DNA of 64,000 bases, from NCBI RefSeq assembly GCF_019336435.1, contig NZ_JAHWXQ010000001.1, forward strand, positions 496,001 to 560,000. The letters are read 5' to 3'. A program made the position numbers and the translations under genes. This stretch comes from Pontibacter populi (GTDB lineage Bacteria > Bacteroidota > Bacteroidia > Cytophagales > Hymenobacteraceae). Under the pieces are notes generated by a model. It saw only the letters and a program-made list of their open reading frames with translations. It made no database searches and was not told the origin of the DNA. How positions within the stretch are numbered: the stretch's first letter is position 1; each line of letters begins with the position of its first letter. Shown here piece by piece: positions 53,801-60,976 of this stretch.

Positions 53801-53913
53801 GCCAGGTAATAGTAAGCGCCCAGCAGCAAAGCCACTGCAGCAAGTACCATTAAAAAAAGATAGGGATACTTCAGATCAGTATCCCAGTTTTTCCAAAAGT
53901 TGGTTTTACTCAT
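50872..53913 (-). CDS. Large membrane protein with TPR-like repeats, 1013 aa
   Basis: The N-terminal 400 residues contain about ten hydrophobic helices (for example YPYLFLMVLAAVALLLGAY and GWRVLAMLATIIVLGVAIF), the last near LFSFFLMSTVILAILVI. After that comes an extracytoplasmic or cytoplasmic helical repeat region of about 550 residues, with TPR-like units such as NYSLASMYRAESQRNNEIVHL and YNNMALLYMQTSVTDSVEYY. No catalytic motif is visible. The protein starts 15 bp after gatC and ends 9 bp before the ABC ATPase, so all belong to one operon. A role in envelope assembly or as a partner of the ATPase is only a guess. Confidence 0.8.
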   Translation of the reverse strand: MSKTNFWKNWDTDLKYPYLFLMVLAAVALLLGAYYYLAGNTAAYAWDKISDLQVVPVPVHEVTRLLEPFTLYADGYLLLEQYDTAPAIVHTWPAAVFLGILSLCLVFYTAAISTMRQIPYFVGISLLMLFLASFNIDLLQVFGAEQSQAMLLVAIVLLAGLSYGFQAFWKHIAFGWRVLAMLATIIVLGVAIFTEAEFAPDLTALHLVNYSSLATLIATLLFIIWISYENVNALLWINTQGKTPERRYSLWQFVLIAGLYLANLLLLYLRHMGYLQTDLIYVNGYLILLLSVVAGFWGMQQREAFYGRYFPFRPTGAILYLVFATIAFLSIGYAYATANDSLTTLFHTFIIYTHLVYGSVFFLYLMMNFGKLIKERKPVYKVVYEPRMFTLFSFFLMSTVILAILVIRTQYSTYFQAKAGYYNYLGDLYTASENPALAKRFYEESDVYDINNVKANYSLASMYRAESQRNNEIVHLKGALGKRPNPKLYVRMANLYDEKEYFFEKLYVLHEGINRFPESSEIYNNMALLYMQTSVTDSVEYYFNLAEKYSSDKEVIQSNKLAFYTRQAMLEPARALLNEAKGANYKSLRSNMAALRQLLGVSDRPDEAFAPDSLEQVEDFTLFYNQTISRLNNGDTSQLKAIDRYLKMPGNQLFQEDLLYSKALVHHYNGRPKEARSIVENLALTASGRSGYYYNALGIWMLEEENYLAGAHYFKQAKDLGYTQAFLSHGYALAMAHKPEAAVNALQEVGYTGLESATEVAGELEQVLQQNVRQTIASGSDDDKVKYLQTYLPQLTIEQVDALVKSVKEKELHRVALLSQIDYLMHQHKWRLANKAIKMASPQLQPEGELRSKLNLQQLKLWHYTKNYDALLDRMDNVFLTRLDKRYKLYFKASIAAAKGRDREAAEKYSQAVKILLFDEEVVKAASAFYKQYAPDEMTAYDILLDGITYNTFSAELHKAYALESLDRGLISYAAGALTTLQSLLTASEYTTFIKQFESHRQAAAKKADNWQL

Positions 53914-53928
53914 AAGCAGCCTTGCCTG

Positions 53929-54216
53929 TTACTCCAGTACCTTTGGCACTCTGAAGTAATCGGAGTCTTTTTTAGGAGCGTTCAACAATGCTTCTTCGTG
54001 TGTAATGGTATTTTGGGCCACATCTTCGCGCATCACATTCATTTCGGCGGTCATGTGCGTCAGGGGCTCTATGTTTTCGGTATCCAGCTCGCGCAGTTTA
54101 TCTACCCAGTTCAGGATCTTGTTCAGATCGCCCAGTACTTCCTGCTCTTTCTCTTCGTTAAACTCCAGCCTGGCCAGGTGCGCTAACTTTCTGATAGTTT
54201 GAATATCTGTTGACAT
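53929..54216 (-). CDS. gatC: Asp/Glu-tRNA amidotransferase subunit C
   Basis: A 95-residue subunit of the GatCAB amidotransferase, which converts misacylated Glu-tRNA(Gln) and Asp-tRNA(Asn). The family pattern is clear: IRKLAHLARLEFNEEKEQE, then ILNWVDKLRELDTENIEPLTH and the C-terminal FRVPKVLE. Start and length are normal. GatA and GatB are not in the window. The first 59 bases lie inside the 3' end of plsC in another frame, so the two are translationally linked. Confidence 0.95.
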   Translation of the reverse strand: MSTDIQTIRKLAHLARLEFNEEKEQEVLGDLNKILNWVDKLRELDTENIEPLTHMTAEMNVMREDVAQNTITHEEALLNAPKKDSDYFRVPKVLE

Positions 54217-54970
54217 CCTTGTTATAGTTGTGTTTGGTTAACTCTTGTTGTATTATGTGGAATACCCGCTCTTTTAATGCCGGCAGATCTTCCAGGGTCA
54301 TCCCTTCGGTTGCAATTGGTTCGTGCACGATCATTTTAAGCGGATGGCGTCGTATTTTCAGCCCTACTTCTTCCACATCGGGCATAAAGTGCTGGTTATA
54401 CGGCATGGTAACCGGTACTACCGGCACTTGCTTTTCAATCGCTATTTTAAACGGTCCGTCTTTAAACTCCAGTAGCTGCTCCCCTGCCGTCGGTGGTATC
54501 GTTCCTTCCGGGAAAATTACCAGGCTACGGCCTTCATCCAACGTCTTTTTAGATTGGATGTAACTTTTGGCACTGCTCATGGCACTTTTGCGATCTACAC
54601 AAATATACAATGTTCCGTATACTTTTCCCCACAACGGTACTTTAGCAAGCGAGCTTTTACCTACAAAGTTAAGAAAACCCGGAATAGAGCGCAGTATCAT
54701 CGGTATATCGAGGTACGAACTATGGTTAGGCGTTAGTACATAGCGCTGCTTCGGGTCAAATTTAAAGCGCCATTCTACCTGGAGCGGGGTCAGAAACATG
54801 CGCAGAAAAATCACGGACCACAGCCTGTTGAGGTTATGTGCGTGCCTGTGCCACTGCGGCTTCCTGATAAATATCGCCTGAAATGGATATGCTACCACAA
54901 ACGGGGCTATAAACCAGGTACAGCACCAGGTTGTATAAATGCGTTGCGACAGGTATTTAAGCACTTTCAT
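54158..54970 (-). CDS. plsC: 1-acyl-sn-glycerol-3-phosphate acyltransferase
   Basis: A 270-residue membrane acyltransferase that makes phosphatidic acid from lysophosphatidic acid. The catalytic HX4D motif is NHSSYLDIP, the substrate-binding motif is VIFPEGTIPP, and the later block PVVPVTMPYN is typical. An N-terminal hydrophobic region anchors it. The C-terminal 20 residues (NYNKDVNRYSNYQKVSAP) are encoded over the first 59 bases of gatC in a different frame and look unlike the rest, suggesting the stop was lost and a new one acquired. A near-perfect promoter ends 5 bp before the ATG, implying a very short or absent leader. Confidence 0.93.
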   Translation of the reverse strand: MKVLKYLSQRIYTTWCCTWFIAPFVVAYPFQAIFIRKPQWHRHAHNLNRLWSVIFLRMFLTPLQVEWRFKFDPKQRYVLTPNHSSYLDIPMILRSIPGFLNFVGKSSLAKVPLWGKVYGTLYICVDRKSAMSSAKSYIQSKKTLDEGRSLVIFPEGTIPPTAGEQLLEFKDGPFKIAIEKQVPVVPVTMPYNQHFMPDVEEVGLKIRRHPLKMIVHEPIATEGMTLEDLPALKERVFHIIQQELTKHNYNKDVNRYSNYQKVSAPGQAGV

Positions 54971-54975
54971 GAGGT

Positions 54976-55005
54976 CAAATGTAAGAATATTCCGGCATTG
55001 TTCAA
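54976..55005 (-). promoter_or_regulatory. Promoter of the plsC operon
   Basis: On the minus strand: TTG, 19 bp, TACATTTG, an excellent match to TTG-N19-TAnnTTTG. The -7 box ends at 54976 and the start codon ATG is at 54970-54968, so the transcript should be leaderless or nearly so. It would drive plsC, gatC, the TPR membrane protein, the ABC ATPase, the adenosyltransferase and ilvE. Confidence 0.85.
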
Positions 55006-56000
55006 CTCACCGAAAACCAACCTGGCGACAGAATGATTCAATAACGGGTATAGGTTGTGTATGGTATGGTTAAAGTAAAGGTTGTTGTTTTATAGTTAAC
55101 CATTATAGCCTTATATTATATGTTATTCTGAACGATAGCCGAGGGTCTTAATCGTTTTATAGCTTCTCTTTACTTTATTGTCATTTCGAACAAAGTGAAA
55201 AATCTATCTCGGCTTTTAGATAACTATAGTTGCAGCTGGAACCAAGCCTTCTCTTTCATAGCTGCTTCTACTTCTGGGAGCTTTACTTGCCTATCATTCT
55301 ATAGTTAGCTTTGGTGCCCTCACGGCCGGGAGGCCCCGTCTTCGGGCATCGCGCGGTGTACATTTCTTTTGCTCGTGCCTCGCAATGCCCTACAGGCACC
55401 AGATATTCACAAGGCGCTCAACCCAAAGACTGCGATCAGTTCGATCGTTAAACTATAGTTTAAGAAGCTGCTATAGTTACATCGCTTTATCGTGGCTGTA
55501 GTTCCAAGGGACAGGTAAACCTGTCCATATCGTGAGTTGTAACTAATGTAGACCCAGATTTCTCTCTTCGTTCGAAATGACAGTTGAGAGGTAGTAGCCA
55601 GAAAAGTCCCCCTTCGAAGGGGGGAGGGGGATGACAAACTCTAACTATAGAACTATAGCACCAACTATAATTATAGCTAAAATTCCCCTCTTGGGAGGGG
55701 CGGGGGTGGGTTAAAACGCTAACTATAGAACTATAACCTTTACTATTGCAGTAACCGAAAAGCTCCCCGCCTTAGACAAGGAGGGGATAAAGGGGTGGTT
55801 GGATCACGGTAACTATAAAATGATAGCCGGCGCTACTACTAGGCCTGTCCCTACCAGGCCAGTTGAGTTGAAAACTCAACACCATCGTAAGACACGGGTT
55901 GCAAACCCGCGCCAGTAGAAACCTATAGCCAGAGTGATACCAACAGCCCAATCCTGCAAATCTATTAACCCTGCGAATCCTTATTCAGACAACTATAAAA
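55006..56000. repeat. Gene-free mosaic of dispersed repeats, copy B
   Basis: Nearly 1 kb without a credible gene. It contains the same series of blocks as 18.9-19.9 kb in reverse order and orientation: GTCATTTCGAAC (55182), the GC-rich module (about 55309-55450), GGACAGGTAAACCTGTCC (55509), CCCCCTTCGAAGGGGG (55606), ATTCCCCTCTTGGGAGGGG (55681), AAGCTCCCCGCCTTAGAC (55759), GTTGAGTTGAAAACTCAAC (55863) and GGGTTGCAAACCC (55896). Last is ATCCTGCAAATC near 55951. An extra direct copy of AGATTTCTCTC with GTTCGAAATGACA sits at 55558. The short frame at 55407-55637 crosses the module and is not a gene. Confidence 0.85.
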
Positions 56001-56555
56001 CTACCTTACTCCAAGTATAAAAGCAGCTTTCAGGATTCCGGCTACGCTGATGGCGTCTGTTATTTCATTATTAAGGGCCATGCGAACGGCTTCTGTAAAA
56101 GGGACTCTTTTAATCTGGAGGTCTTCGGTTTCTTCGAAAGCGGTTTCGCCCGGAGTGAGTTCCTGGGCCAGGAAAACGAAACCCTCCTCGTCGGTTACGG
56201 AGTTAGATGTGTGCAGGCGGCAGATGTTGGTCCAGCGCGCAGCGGTAAAACCGGTCTCTTCCTGGAGCTCACGCTTGGCGGATTCAAGCAGGTCGTTTTC
56301 TACCAAACCACCGCCCATCGGTATTTCCCAGCTGTACTCGTTCAAAGCGTAGCGGTATTGCCCGATCAGGTAAGTATAGCCTTCATCATCAACCGGGATA
56401 ATGCCAATGGCCTTGTTTTTAAAGCTCACTACACCGTAAATGCCTTCGCCACCTTTCGGATTCAGCACCTGGTCTTCACGCAATTTTATCCAGGGGTTCT
56501 GGTAAATATCTCTCGTTGAAAGTGTAGTCCAGGGGTTATGCTGCTCGTCGATCAT
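56001..56555 (-). CDS. NUDIX hydrolase, ADP-ribose pyrophosphatase-like
   Basis: A 184-residue NUDIX enzyme that cleaves nucleoside diphosphates linked to another group. The Nudix box reads GGGLVENDLLESAKRELQEETGF. The catalytic REL-QEE-TG core is intact, while the first Glu of the consensus (G-x5-E) is replaced by Asn, a variation also known in the EIPMGGG subfamily. Upstream, YRYALNEYSWEIPMG matches ADP-ribose/sugar pyrophosphatases. Substrate may be ADP-ribose or GDP-mannose. The 3' end lies directly against repeat region B. Confidence 0.9.
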   Translation of the reverse strand: MIDEQHNPWTTLSTRDIYQNPWIKLREDQVLNPKGGEGIYGVVSFKNKAIGIIPVDDEGYTYLIGQYRYALNEYSWEIPMGGGLVENDLLESAKRELQEETGFTAARWTNICRLHTSNSVTDEEGFVFLAQELTPGETAFEETEDLQIKRVPFTEAVRMALNNEITDAISVAGILKAAFILGVR

Positions 56556-56575
56556 AGCTATAGTTTATTCCTGTG

Positions 56576-56583
56576 CAAAGGTA
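56576..56583 (-). promoter_or_regulatory. Possible -7 box upstream of the NUDIX gene
   Basis: TACCTTTG on the minus strand, 20 bp before the ATG. The -33 element is not evident. Confidence 0.4.
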
Positions 56584-56613
56584 AGTAGTTTGAAGTGTTA
56601 GCACCTAAGCGTA

Positions 56614-56994
56614 CTACTTTATAGCTGCAATCATCTCAATCTCTACCTGTGCACCCAAAGGTAACGAAGCCACACCTATAGTTGTGCGGGCCGGGTAGGG
56701 CTGTGTAAATTGGGTTTTATACACATCGTTCATTGCCCCGAAATCTGCCATATCGGTTAAGAACACATTTACTTTTACCACAGCATCCGGGGTAAGACCA
56801 GCTGCTTCCAGAACAGCAAACAGGTTTATAAAACACTGCTTTGTCTGCGCAGCAATATCTCCTTCTACCAGTTTGCCGGTAGTTGCCTCTATGGGTGTCT
56901 GGCCGGATAAATACAACAGATCACCAGTTTGCACGGCATGTGAATACGGGCCTACGGAAACAGCACCTTCGGCAGTAAAAGCTTTTCTTGACAT
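56614..56994 (-). CDS. ridA: RidA/YjgF family deaminase
   Basis: A 126-residue Rid protein that hydrolyses reactive enamine/imine intermediates from amino acid metabolism. Family hallmarks: GPYSHAVQTGDLLYLSGQTP, then AVVKVNVFLTDMADFGAMND, and the arginine-containing YPARTTIGVASLPLGAQVEIE, where the substrate carboxylate-binding Arg is present. Trimeric, cytoplasmic. Fits functionally with ilvE in the same region, since Rid proteins protect PLP enzymes of branched-chain metabolism, though they are not in one operon. Confidence 0.95.
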   Translation of the reverse strand: MSRKAFTAEGAVSVGPYSHAVQTGDLLYLSGQTPIEATTGKLVEGDIAAQTKQCFINLFAVLEAAGLTPDAVVKVNVFLTDMADFGAMNDVYKTQFTQPYPARTTIGVASLPLGAQVEIEMIAAIK

Positions 56995-57020
56995 GATATT
57001 ATAGTTTACAATGTGCCCCT

Positions 57021-57608
57021 CTATTGCTGGGGCTTGTGTTTAGTTATAGGTAAAAGGAGCGCAACTTTTGATGAAGCATATAGTACTCCCGGCCGGATAA
57101 ACAGGTACAGTACGGCTCCCACCAGGCTTACCAAAATACCAAATCCGGTTGGAAGCACAGCGCCAAACGTAAAGGTCATCCCGAGTACAAAACCAAGCAG
57201 GCACTCAGCTCTGTATATTGGTAAAAAAATTGCGAAGGCGAGAAGCGCTAAAACCAGGTTTCCTGTTAAATCATTATATCCGAATGTAAAGCAAGTAGCT
57301 ATAAGGGTTCCAAAAAGTATAGCACCTGCAAATCTGTAAAGTACGTCCATCAGAATCCTCCGATCTCCAGCATCTTCCCTTTTGATACTGAAAACTCTTT
57401 TATGAATGCGGTATAGCAGAAACCAGGTCAGCAATGGAAGTAACAGCGCTCCCCACCAATTGGAAATAGCAGGCATATCGTTATCTGCTGCGATGTGATG
57501 AATTGGCACACCTCCGTTATAGTGCCCCCAAACTAAAAGCGACCATATAGCGATAGTTATTACGCCTGTAACATAAAGGCGTAGCTTATAGAATTTCTGT
57601 TCCTGCAT
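57021..57608 (-). CDS. Hypothetical membrane protein, 195 aa
   Basis: An integral membrane protein with about six hydrophobic segments: YVTGVITIAIWSLLVWGHY, NWWGALLLPLLTWFLLY, LYRFAGAILFGTLIATCF, LVLALLAFAIFLPIY, CLLGFVLGMTFTFGAVLP and LVSLVGAVLYLFI. It ends in a basic tail (LPITKHKPQQ). No signature motif is visible. It starts near the end of the acs region and runs in the same direction as ridA, 26 bp upstream of it; cotranscription is possible. Function unknown. Confidence 0.72.
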   Translation of the reverse strand: MQEQKFYKLRLYVTGVITIAIWSLLVWGHYNGGVPIHHIAADNDMPAISNWWGALLLPLLTWFLLYRIHKRVFSIKREDAGDRRILMDVLYRFAGAILFGTLIATCFTFGYNDLTGNLVLALLAFAIFLPIYRAECLLGFVLGMTFTFGAVLPTGFGILVSLVGAVLYLFIRPGVLYASSKVALLLPITKHKPQQ

Positions 57609-57678
57609 AACCAGTAGATTGGATTGGTTTTATAGTTTAGAGACGCTTTGATTTAGCTTTTTGGTATATAATAAAACT

Positions 57679-57714
57679 ATAGGATTACCTGTCAGAAATA
57701 ACAGGTAATCCTAT
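57679..57714 (-). terminator. Terminator after acs
   Basis: A perfect stem AGGATTACCTGT with ACAGGTAATCCT around a 7-base loop, 20 bp past the stop. CTATAG lies at its outer edge. Confidence 0.8.
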
Positions 57715-57734
57715 TTATGAAATCTACTATAATC

Positions 57735-59633
57735 CTATAATGCTCCGTCCTTTATCTCATCCACCACATCCGGGTCGAGCAGTGTGGAAGTATCACCCAG
57801 GTTAGACGTATCGCCCTCGGCAACTTTGCGAAGAATGCGGCGCATGATTTTGCCGGAACGTGTTTTTGGCAGGCCGCTCACGATCTGTATCTTATCTGGC
57901 TTGGCTATTTTACCAATTTTTTCAACCACAGTCTCGATGATCTCAGCACGCAGGTAATCTTCGCGATCCGGTTTTTCTTTGCAGATAACGAAAGCATAAA
58001 TTCCCTGCCCTTTGACATCGTGCGGGTACCCAACTACAGCAGATTCTACCACGTGTTCGTTATGGTTGATAGCTTCTTCTATTTCAGCCGTTCCGAAACG
58101 GTGACCCGATACGTTGATCACGTCATCTACCCGACCAATAATGCGGTAAAGACCGTCTTTGTCGCGCTTGGCACCATCTCCGGTAAAGTATAATCCTTTG
58201 TAAGTAGAGAAGTAGCTTAGGCGGCAGCGCTCATGGTCGCCGTAAGTGGTGCGTATCATTCCCGGCCACGGAAACTTCATGCACAGGTGCCCTTCCACTT
58301 CGTTCTCCGTAATTTCAGTACCATCCGAGTTAACCAGCAAAGGCTGTATGCCCGGCAAAGGATACGCTGCATGGGCTGGTTTTATAGGCGTAACGTTAGC
58401 CAGCGAGGAGATCATGATGCCGCCTGTTTCGGTTTGCCACCAGGTATCTACTACCGGGCAGTCTTCTTTACCAACGTGGGTATAGTACCAGTGCCAGGCT
58501 TCTTCGTTGATCGGTTCTCCTACTGACCCGAGTACTTTCAGCGAGTCTAAACTATAGGATAGCACGTCGTCAATATCGCCGGCCATAAGCGCACGAATGG
58601 CAGTTGGCGCTGTATAAAAAATGCTGACACCAAACTTATCACACACCTGCCAGAAACGACCGTTGTCCGGGTAAGTTGGCACGCCTTCAAACATCAGGGT
58701 TGTGGCTCCTGAAAGCAGCGGGCCATAAAGCAGATATGTGTGGCCGGTAACCCAGCCAATGTCGGCGGTACACCAGTATACATCACTTTCCTCGTACTGA
58801 AACACGTTCATGAAGGAATACTGGGCATAGACCATGTAGCCTCCGCAGGTATGCACCACGCCTTTCGGTTTGCCCGTTGAGCCCGAAGTATAAAGAATGA
58901 ACAGCATATCTTCGGCGTCCATTTCCTCGGCAGGGCAATCTTTGCTTACATCTTTCACCTCATCATGATACCATACATCGCGGCCTTCCACCATGTTTAC
59001 GGCCCATCCCAAACGCTCTACAACTATAACCTTTTCTACAGAAGGGCAATCTTCAAGGGCTTCATCCACCACACGTTTTACAGGTATCTGCTTGGAGCCA
59101 CGGTTCAGGCCATCTGACGTGAGCACCATCTTGGCACCGGCATCGTTAATTCTGTCGGCCATGGCCACTGCCGAAAAACCGGCAAAAATAACCGAATGTA
59201 CAGCACCGATACGGGCACAGGCAAGCACTGCAAAAGCCAGTTCCGGAATCATGGGCATGTAAATACACACACGGTCACCTTTTTTAACACCGTTCTTTTT
59301 CAGCACATTGGCAAACAGGCACACGCGCTCGTATAGTTCGCGGTAGGTAAAGCGAATAAATCTCTCTTTGGGGTCGTTGGGCTCCCAGATAAGGGCCAGT
59401 TTGTTGCCGCGGGTTTTGAGATGCCGGTCGAGGCAGTTTTCAGTAATGTTGAGCTTACCTCCCTTAAACCACTTCACGTCCGGCTCATCAAAATTCCATT
59501 CCAGCGTTTTGTCCCATTTTTTACGCCAGTTAAAAGACTCAGCAATGTCGGACCAGAAACCTTCCGGGTCTTCCACGCTGCGTTTATAAACCTGCTGGTA
59601 CTCTTCAAAGGATTTTATTTGCTGATTGTGCAT
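57735..59633 (-). CDS. acs: Acetyl-coenzyme A synthetase
   Basis: A 632-residue AMP-forming acetate-CoA ligase. The P-loop-like motif is ILYTSGSTGKPKGVVH. The acetate-binding region contains WWQTETGG, and the hinge lies in YFTGDGAKRDKDGLYRIIGRVDDVINVSGHR (cited from YFTGD). The acetylation-controlled catalytic Lys is in LPKTRSGKIMRR. N-terminal SWRKKWDKT-like residues and overall length are normal. It converts acetate, ATP and CoA to acetyl-CoA. Monocistronic; a terminator follows. By family knowledge the conserved Lys is a target of Pat/sirtuin regulation. Confidence 0.97.
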   Translation of the reverse strand: MHNQQIKSFEEYQQVYKRSVEDPEGFWSDIAESFNWRKKWDKTLEWNFDEPDVKWFKGGKLNITENCLDRHLKTRGNKLALIWEPNDPKERFIRFTYRELYERVCLFANVLKKNGVKKGDRVCIYMPMIPELAFAVLACARIGAVHSVIFAGFSAVAMADRINDAGAKMVLTSDGLNRGSKQIPVKRVVDEALEDCPSVEKVIVVERLGWAVNMVEGRDVWYHDEVKDVSKDCPAEEMDAEDMLFILYTSGSTGKPKGVVHTCGGYMVYAQYSFMNVFQYEESDVYWCTADIGWVTGHTYLLYGPLLSGATTLMFEGVPTYPDNGRFWQVCDKFGVSIFYTAPTAIRALMAGDIDDVLSYSLDSLKVLGSVGEPINEEAWHWYYTHVGKEDCPVVDTWWQTETGGIMISSLANVTPIKPAHAAYPLPGIQPLLVNSDGTEITENEVEGHLCMKFPWPGMIRTTYGDHERCRLSYFSTYKGLYFTGDGAKRDKDGLYRIIGRVDDVINVSGHRFGTAEIEEAINHNEHVVESAVVGYPHDVKGQGIYAFVICKEKPDREDYLRAEIIETVVEKIGKIAKPDKIQIVSGLPKTRSGKIMRRILRKVAEGDTSNLGDTSTLLDPDVVDEIKDGAL

Positions 59634-59810
59634 GGCTCTGATAAGTTTAAGGAGGGATGAGGTAATTTACATGTTAATTTAATCTAATAAACGCTCTCTA
59701 CAGAAAGCGGTTTTGTTAAGATAGAGTTTCTGCTATAAATAAACAAGCATACAAAAGCGTCAGGAACTATAGTTACCAAGAGAATAGAACTATAGTTGGC
59801 ACCGTCCGAC

Positions 59811-59847
59811 ACAGCAAAGCCCGGCTCTGTTGGCCGGGCTTTGCTGT
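59811..59847. terminator. Hairpin between the SDR gene and acs
   Basis: A long stem ACAGCAAAGCCCGGC with GCCGGGCTTTGCTGT. It lacks a strong T-run, but is placed 72 bp past the SDR stop. Two complete AACTATAGTT copies (59765, 59788) lie just beyond it and one (59893) before it. Confidence 0.65.
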
Positions 59848-59918
59848 TATCCGCTTATAGTTTGAGTTGCTGATTTATCCCAAAAACACAGAAACTATAG
59901 TTGTTCCGGAAAGCTGAA

Positions 59919-60647
59919 CTACATATTCCGGACATCTACAACTACATCGCTGTAGTTGTCTGTGTTATGCATAAAGTGCACTATCTTTTGTCCGACTTCT
60001 TCAGGTGAGGCCAGTTCGTTGTTGGCTTTATAATCTCTGAACTTCTCTACTGTGCTGAAGCGGTCAGCGTCTGCTTCTCTTATATTTTCCTGCATGGCAG
60101 TATCAACCACTCCCGGCGACAAAGCATACACTTTTACACCGCTGCCGCGCATGTCCTGTTCCTTTTGTATGGTCAGGGACAGCATATCCAGGGCTGCCTT
60201 GGAGGCGCAGTAACTTGCCCAGCCATCGATCGGGTATTTGCCTGCCCCAGAGCTTATGTTAACTATAAGTTTCTGAGCCGGATGCTGCTGGTAAACCTTC
60301 AGGAAGCTATTCATCAGCATGGCCGGCACAATCACGTTCACATCAAAAACAAACTCGAAACGCTCGTTTGGCATGCCTTCTCCCACATATCCGATGTCGC
60401 CTAAAACGCCAGCATTGTTTACCAGTACCAGCTTCTGAGCGTCTTTATAAGGCAGAAAAACTTTCTGAAGATTGTGCTCCACAGCTGGTATATCTGAAAA
60501 ATCGAGGGGCTGATGGCGGTAGTTTGGGTGGTTTATAGTACTGTTGCGGCAAACGCCAATCACGAAATTGCTTTCGTCTTGCAGAAGTTCCTCTGCTATA
60601 GCTTTGCCTATACCTTTGCTGGTTCCGGTTATAATGTAGTAGTTCAC
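59919..60647 (-). CDS. SDR family oxidoreductase
   Basis: A 242-residue short-chain dehydrogenase/reductase. The dinucleotide motif is TGTSKGIGKAIAEEL, the NNAG motif is VNNAGVLGD, the catalytic Ser lies in NISSGAGKYP and the YxxxK pair in ASYCASKAALD. The C-terminal region PGVVDTAMQENIRE fits the sepiapterin-reductase-like branch (yeast YIR035/036-like). The cofactor is probably NADPH; the carbonyl substrate is unknown. No partner gene is adjacent. Confidence 0.92.
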   Translation of the reverse strand: MNYYIITGTSKGIGKAIAEELLQDESNFVIGVCRNSTINHPNYRHQPLDFSDIPAVEHNLQKVFLPYKDAQKLVLVNNAGVLGDIGYVGEGMPNERFEFVFDVNVIVPAMLMNSFLKVYQQHPAQKLIVNISSGAGKYPIDGWASYCASKAALDMLSLTIQKEQDMRGSGVKVYALSPGVVDTAMQENIREADADRFSTVEKFRDYKANNELASPEEVGQKIVHFMHNTDNYSDVVVDVRNM

Positions 60648-60660
60648 GGGTCGATGAGTT

Positions 60661-60976
60661 AGAAAATTTTAGAAGTTAGAAAGTTAAAAAGTTAATCGCT
60701 ATGAATTACGACTTCCGAGTTGTTAAAGGTTATTTATGCATGTATAGTCAAAGTATGAAAATCGAACTATAAAACAAAAAGCCGGCAGCTCTGCATATGC
60801 AAAACTGCCGGCCCGTAAACTATAGTTATAACCTCAGCGAGTCTGGAAACTCGCTCCTAGCCTTCGTTACCGGTTGGATGCCTGCGCCAGAAACTTTTTT
60901 CGCGAATCTGAGATTTGCTTTTATAGTTGGCCCCGGAAGAGACTTCCGCGCCAGTTATAACTTTCTAACTTCCTAA
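60661..60976. repeat. Spacer with REP-like hairpins inside an outer inverted repeat
   Basis: The spacer between the SDR gene and hslU is made mostly of repeats. Outer arms TAGAAGTTAGAAAGTT (60670) and AACTTTCTAACTTCCTA (60960) form an imperfect inverted pair. Inside are GCGAGTCTGGAAACTCGC (60838-60855), GCGAATCTGAGATTTGC (60902-60918) and GGAAGAGACTTCC (60935-60947). The blocks are separated by TATAGTT motifs. The layout resembles the element at 25.1 kb, but the hairpins differ. No coding potential. Confidence 0.75.
60776..60815 (-). terminator. Hairpin downstream of hslU
   Basis: A stem GCCGGCAG with CTGCCGGC enclosing GCATATGC, followed on the minus strand by TTTTTG. It could end hslU transcription after the REP-like block, 160 bp past the stop. 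Confidence 0.7.

Larger units (their letters stand above)
2046..60827. repeat. Dispersed palindrome family AACTATAGTT (complete copies)
   Basis: Complete 10-bp copies begin at 2046, 3556, 5745, 10028, 11245, 11422, 16061, 20681, 21710, 25266, 27981, 29015, 29957, 33441, 47294, 52539, 53280, 55222, 55452, 59765, 59788, 59893 and 60818. The list was made by eye and is a lower bound. Half-sites (TATAGTT, AACTATA) are far commoner. Copies lie in coding and non-coding DNA. The 34.2-38.9 kb SusCD locus and dnaK contain almost none. Confidence 0.9.

Noticed and set aside
55407..55637. A 76-codon frame in repeat region B that could be read as a small gene
   Set aside because: It crosses the GC-rich module, several REP-like hairpins and motif sites. 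It has no ribosome-binding context, and the matching part of region A has no equivalent frame.
56290..56350. NUDIX box lacking the first consensus Glu as a sign of an inactive enzyme
   Set aside because: The catalytic RELQEETG core is complete and the EIPMGGG subfamily commonly has this variation.
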